A stretch of DNA of 64,000 nt. Source: Actinomucor elegans (Eukaryota > Mucoromycota > Mucoromycetes > Mucorales > Mucoraceae). Each line of letters starts with the position of its first letter. Position 1 is the first letter of the stretch. The position numbers and the translations under genes are program-made. Under the pieces are notes generated by a model. The model ran no database searches, was not told the DNA's origin, and saw nothing but the letters and a program-made list of their open reading frames with translations. This document shows, one piece after another, positions 61,353-64,000 of this stretch. Where the stretch lies: assembly GCA_026027325.1 (NCBI GenBank), contig JAMSLZ010000006.1, positions 1 through 64,000 of the forward strand. Reading direction: 5' to 3'.

Positions 61353-64000
61353 TTATTTTTACCATCTTGGTATGAGTCCTGAGTCCTGTCTAATATCTCA
61401 TCTGATTATTATTTCACGCTGAGAATGAGAAGTTAAGATTCAATAAAGCTTCAGTTAACAGAACTACAACGAATATTGATTATTTTCACCACGTAATATT
61501 CATATTATCTTATTTACACGCTAACTTGACCGCATTATGGTAGTAAAGCGAAATCCTAGCTAAGCCAGTCTGGCATTCAATCAAGTAATAGTATTAAAGA
61601 TTCTTTAAGTTGTGCAATCAATATTACTTGGTCATCTTTTTGCGCAACTATAATAAACTACAAGCCCACCTTCAGCTTAATTCTATTTTCATAGTATTTT
61701 TGTTCAATAGCTTAATATGTAAAACTGTAAAACTTTCAATGATACTATCCTAATCACTGGCGGTAGATGCATTTAACAATGTAAACAGGGCCTAATGATC
61801 GGTCGAAAAGTCAACCGATCCATGTCAGGCGCAATCTTGAGTTAATACTCAAAAAGAGCGGCTACATTCACCGTGATCTTTGTTTAATTACATTACAGTA
61901 GGTAAAGTCTATTTTTCAGTAATAAACTGTAAATGATCTGCATTTCATGATAAATCTTCAGATCTATAAATCGACAAATTCAGCCTAATGTCTTATTGGA
62001 TTTCTTTATACTCGGAATGAGTTACCATACATATTAAAACCACTGTTTAAATGAAATAAAGTTATTCGTACTTCAATTATCAACAATGAACAGCAAACTA
62101 CACGTATTACTATAATCTAGTTAAAAAAGCTACTGATACATAGATCGTTTGAAGAATCCCGATCAAAGATCACTTTTGATTAGCACATCATATTTAAAGT
62201 AGGCTGCTGCATCTATTAGAGCTTTTAATTAAAAAAGTATATTTTCGTAGATCATTATACTTCGTTTGCATTTTGTAGAATAGAGCTTTTTGTACTGCCT
62301 AGTGCCTTCCATTAAACCCCTATATCAGCCGAACTTTAGATACACTACACTAATCCTGTTCTTTGTTTCTGTGTTGAAACTGCAAAGAATGATATGATGC
62401 AAATGTTTTCTTATCGGTATACTAGCCCAGAACTAGTACATTGGGATACTAAGACACTAGTGTCACGCTTAGATCAGTTTTTTTTATAGCTGTCTCATAT
62501 TCATCAAAGTGAACTAAACTTAACGGCTATTTTTTTTTTCTTTCAATAGCATTAAACACATACGAAGCTAGCCTGTATAGATTCTCAGTCAAGCTAATTG
62601 TAAGAATAGGTAGGCGCTTACAGCAGCGTAGAGTACTAATGTTCCAGAGACTAAATATGGAAGGAAAAGGTGGCGGAAATGTCAGGGTATTTAGAATTAA
62701 AAAGCGAGGAAGGGAGTGAGTTTATAAGGAGAAAGAAGAGGTCAAGCCACGATGCTTGCATCAATAATATCATGCGATCGTCCCTTTTAATGTATTATAT
62801 TATGTAAAATATGACTAAAGAGCCTAACTCTACAGATATATTTCAGTTATTGCACAAAGCTCGATCTGCTCCTGAAACATAAAGAAAGTTTGTATCTACA
62901 AACACAACAAAAGGAAACAGCTTTGACCTAATTACTATTAGAGTCTTGAGCAAGCTGTGTACCTGGACTAACTCAATATCACCGAGACCTGTAGTCAGTC
63001 TAAAGGGTTTCCACTGCAAAATGCTTTAATTGACTGAATTGCCCCAGTAAGGACTGATATATCAAGATGTTTTCTACCATTGTCAATAGCACACAGGATA
63101 AGAAGTATAATATGGTTAGAAGCATTAAATGCGTGCGCTCGTGCTTGAGTAAATTAGAAGTTATATTCGATTTATCCCAGGAATGTGTTGACATAGGGGA
63201 TGAAATGCATAGAAACACCACATCGCATCATATTAATTTTGTATGAAAAAGACACTGCGAAGGCCATTGAGATTAGAGGGGGAAAAGAGGAGCTGGTGGT
63301 TTTTTGATCTATTGTCTTCTTTAATATAATATCATCGTAATATATCCAGCCAATAGAGTTTATTAATACAGTGATCGTTACTGAGTGAACGCCCCTTTGT
63401 TTTACCTGTGTAAGTGTAACGAATAATCTCGAAACAAAAACTTATCAAGCAACATAACTACCTATCTATAGTTCCATATTGCTTTAATAACACACACGTC
63501 AGACTATAGCTTCTATTCAACCATCAATGTAATATCAGTAGTAAATATACAAGCGCAGCTGGTTGTGATTCTCACTGTATCGTATATGATGCTTTTCCCT
63601 CCTAAGCTGTAAATCACACCCTTATGTATGTATAACAATGATGTTTCTCCGAAATCAAGAAAGCATACCAAGCAATACATATATGTACATATACAAAGGG
63701 CCTCATAAAACTCCTTACCAGCTTTTCATAGCCTTTCTCGTTGTCATTATGCCTTCCTAATTCGTTGCAAAGGCCTTTCATCATGAACTGCCTTTGTCAC
63801 AACGTTGTATAATGACTATGAGCTTTATTGAACCAGTAATCACACTTGTAAAGACACGTTCAGTGCTTCAGTGTCGTAATAGACGTATTGAAGTGTCTGT
63901 ATCTGTGGTGAGACCCTATAACTCAAAGGGTTCAATGCAGTGCTAAACGGTTGCTTGTAATCATTCCTAACGTCTCGTGCTGAAAGCTCTTTATTAACTT
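61353..64000. other. Apparently non-coding region to the window edge
   Basis: 2.6 kb without a convincing open frame, tRNA-like B box or repeat in common with the rest of the window. The longest frame (63221-63000, minus) looks like chance. Intron-rich short exons of a gene extending beyond the window cannot be excluded. Confidence 0.5.

Overview
The window is a chromosome end of a fungus. It begins with a perfect (CCCTAA)n tract, so the sequence runs inward from a TTAGGG-type telomere. Host genes have short introns (about 50-66 bp, one of 198 bp) with GT-AG borders. Two genes resemble an uncharacterised family that I recall as expanded in Mucoromycota. Ty3 chromoviruses, a DIRS element, Tc1-like DD34E elements, CACTA and Merlin/IS1595-type elements are all present. 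I infer Mucoromycota, probably Mucorales; the species cannot be told.

Layout. 1-85 telomere; 86-720 degenerate telomere-like C/T-rich DNA; 738-1392 an old inverted-repeat element; 1.4-18.4 kb a stack of nested transposons; 18.5-20.57 kb a second, internal block of telomere-like DNA with a 98-bp tandem repeat; 20.6-41 kb another nest of LTRs, Merlin-like, Tc1-like and Ty3 elements; 41-54.9 kb the host gene island (a decayed family gene, a secreted dipeptidyl-peptidase 5-like protease, an intact family gene, an STM1/SERBP1-like ribosome factor, the tRNA-splicing endonuclease subunit SEN2) plus a duplicated array of a hairpin-rich 143-bp unit; 55.2-61.35 kb an intact Tc1-like element abutting a complete DIRS element; 61.4-64 kb apparently non-coding.

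The most unusual system is a pair of related DNA transposons (2762-5200 and 5929-8432). Each has one intronless, very AT-rich gene for a DDE transposase (PIF/Harbinger/IS5-like motif order) with a C-terminal chromodomain, placed between long direct terminal repeats (402 and 221 bp) that look like LTRs but carry short terminal inverted repeats. A clean 3-bp target duplication (ATA) flanks one element and another (TCT) flanks a solo terminal repeat of the other family at 1443-1843. The chromodomain resembles that of the intact Ty3 element in the same window. The second element also has a small ORF with a possible HUH/Rep-like motif order.

Many insertions can be dated relative to each other because target duplications are preserved: CACTA (CTTC), Ty3 (ATGGG), and solo LTRs (AGTTG, ACCAA, GAAAT, CTAGG, TCATC, CTACA, ATAAT). 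The Ty3 element at 30728-36127 has LTRs that look identical and an unbroken 1574-codon gag-pol, so it is probably young. All coordinates and exon borders were read by eye without alignment tools.
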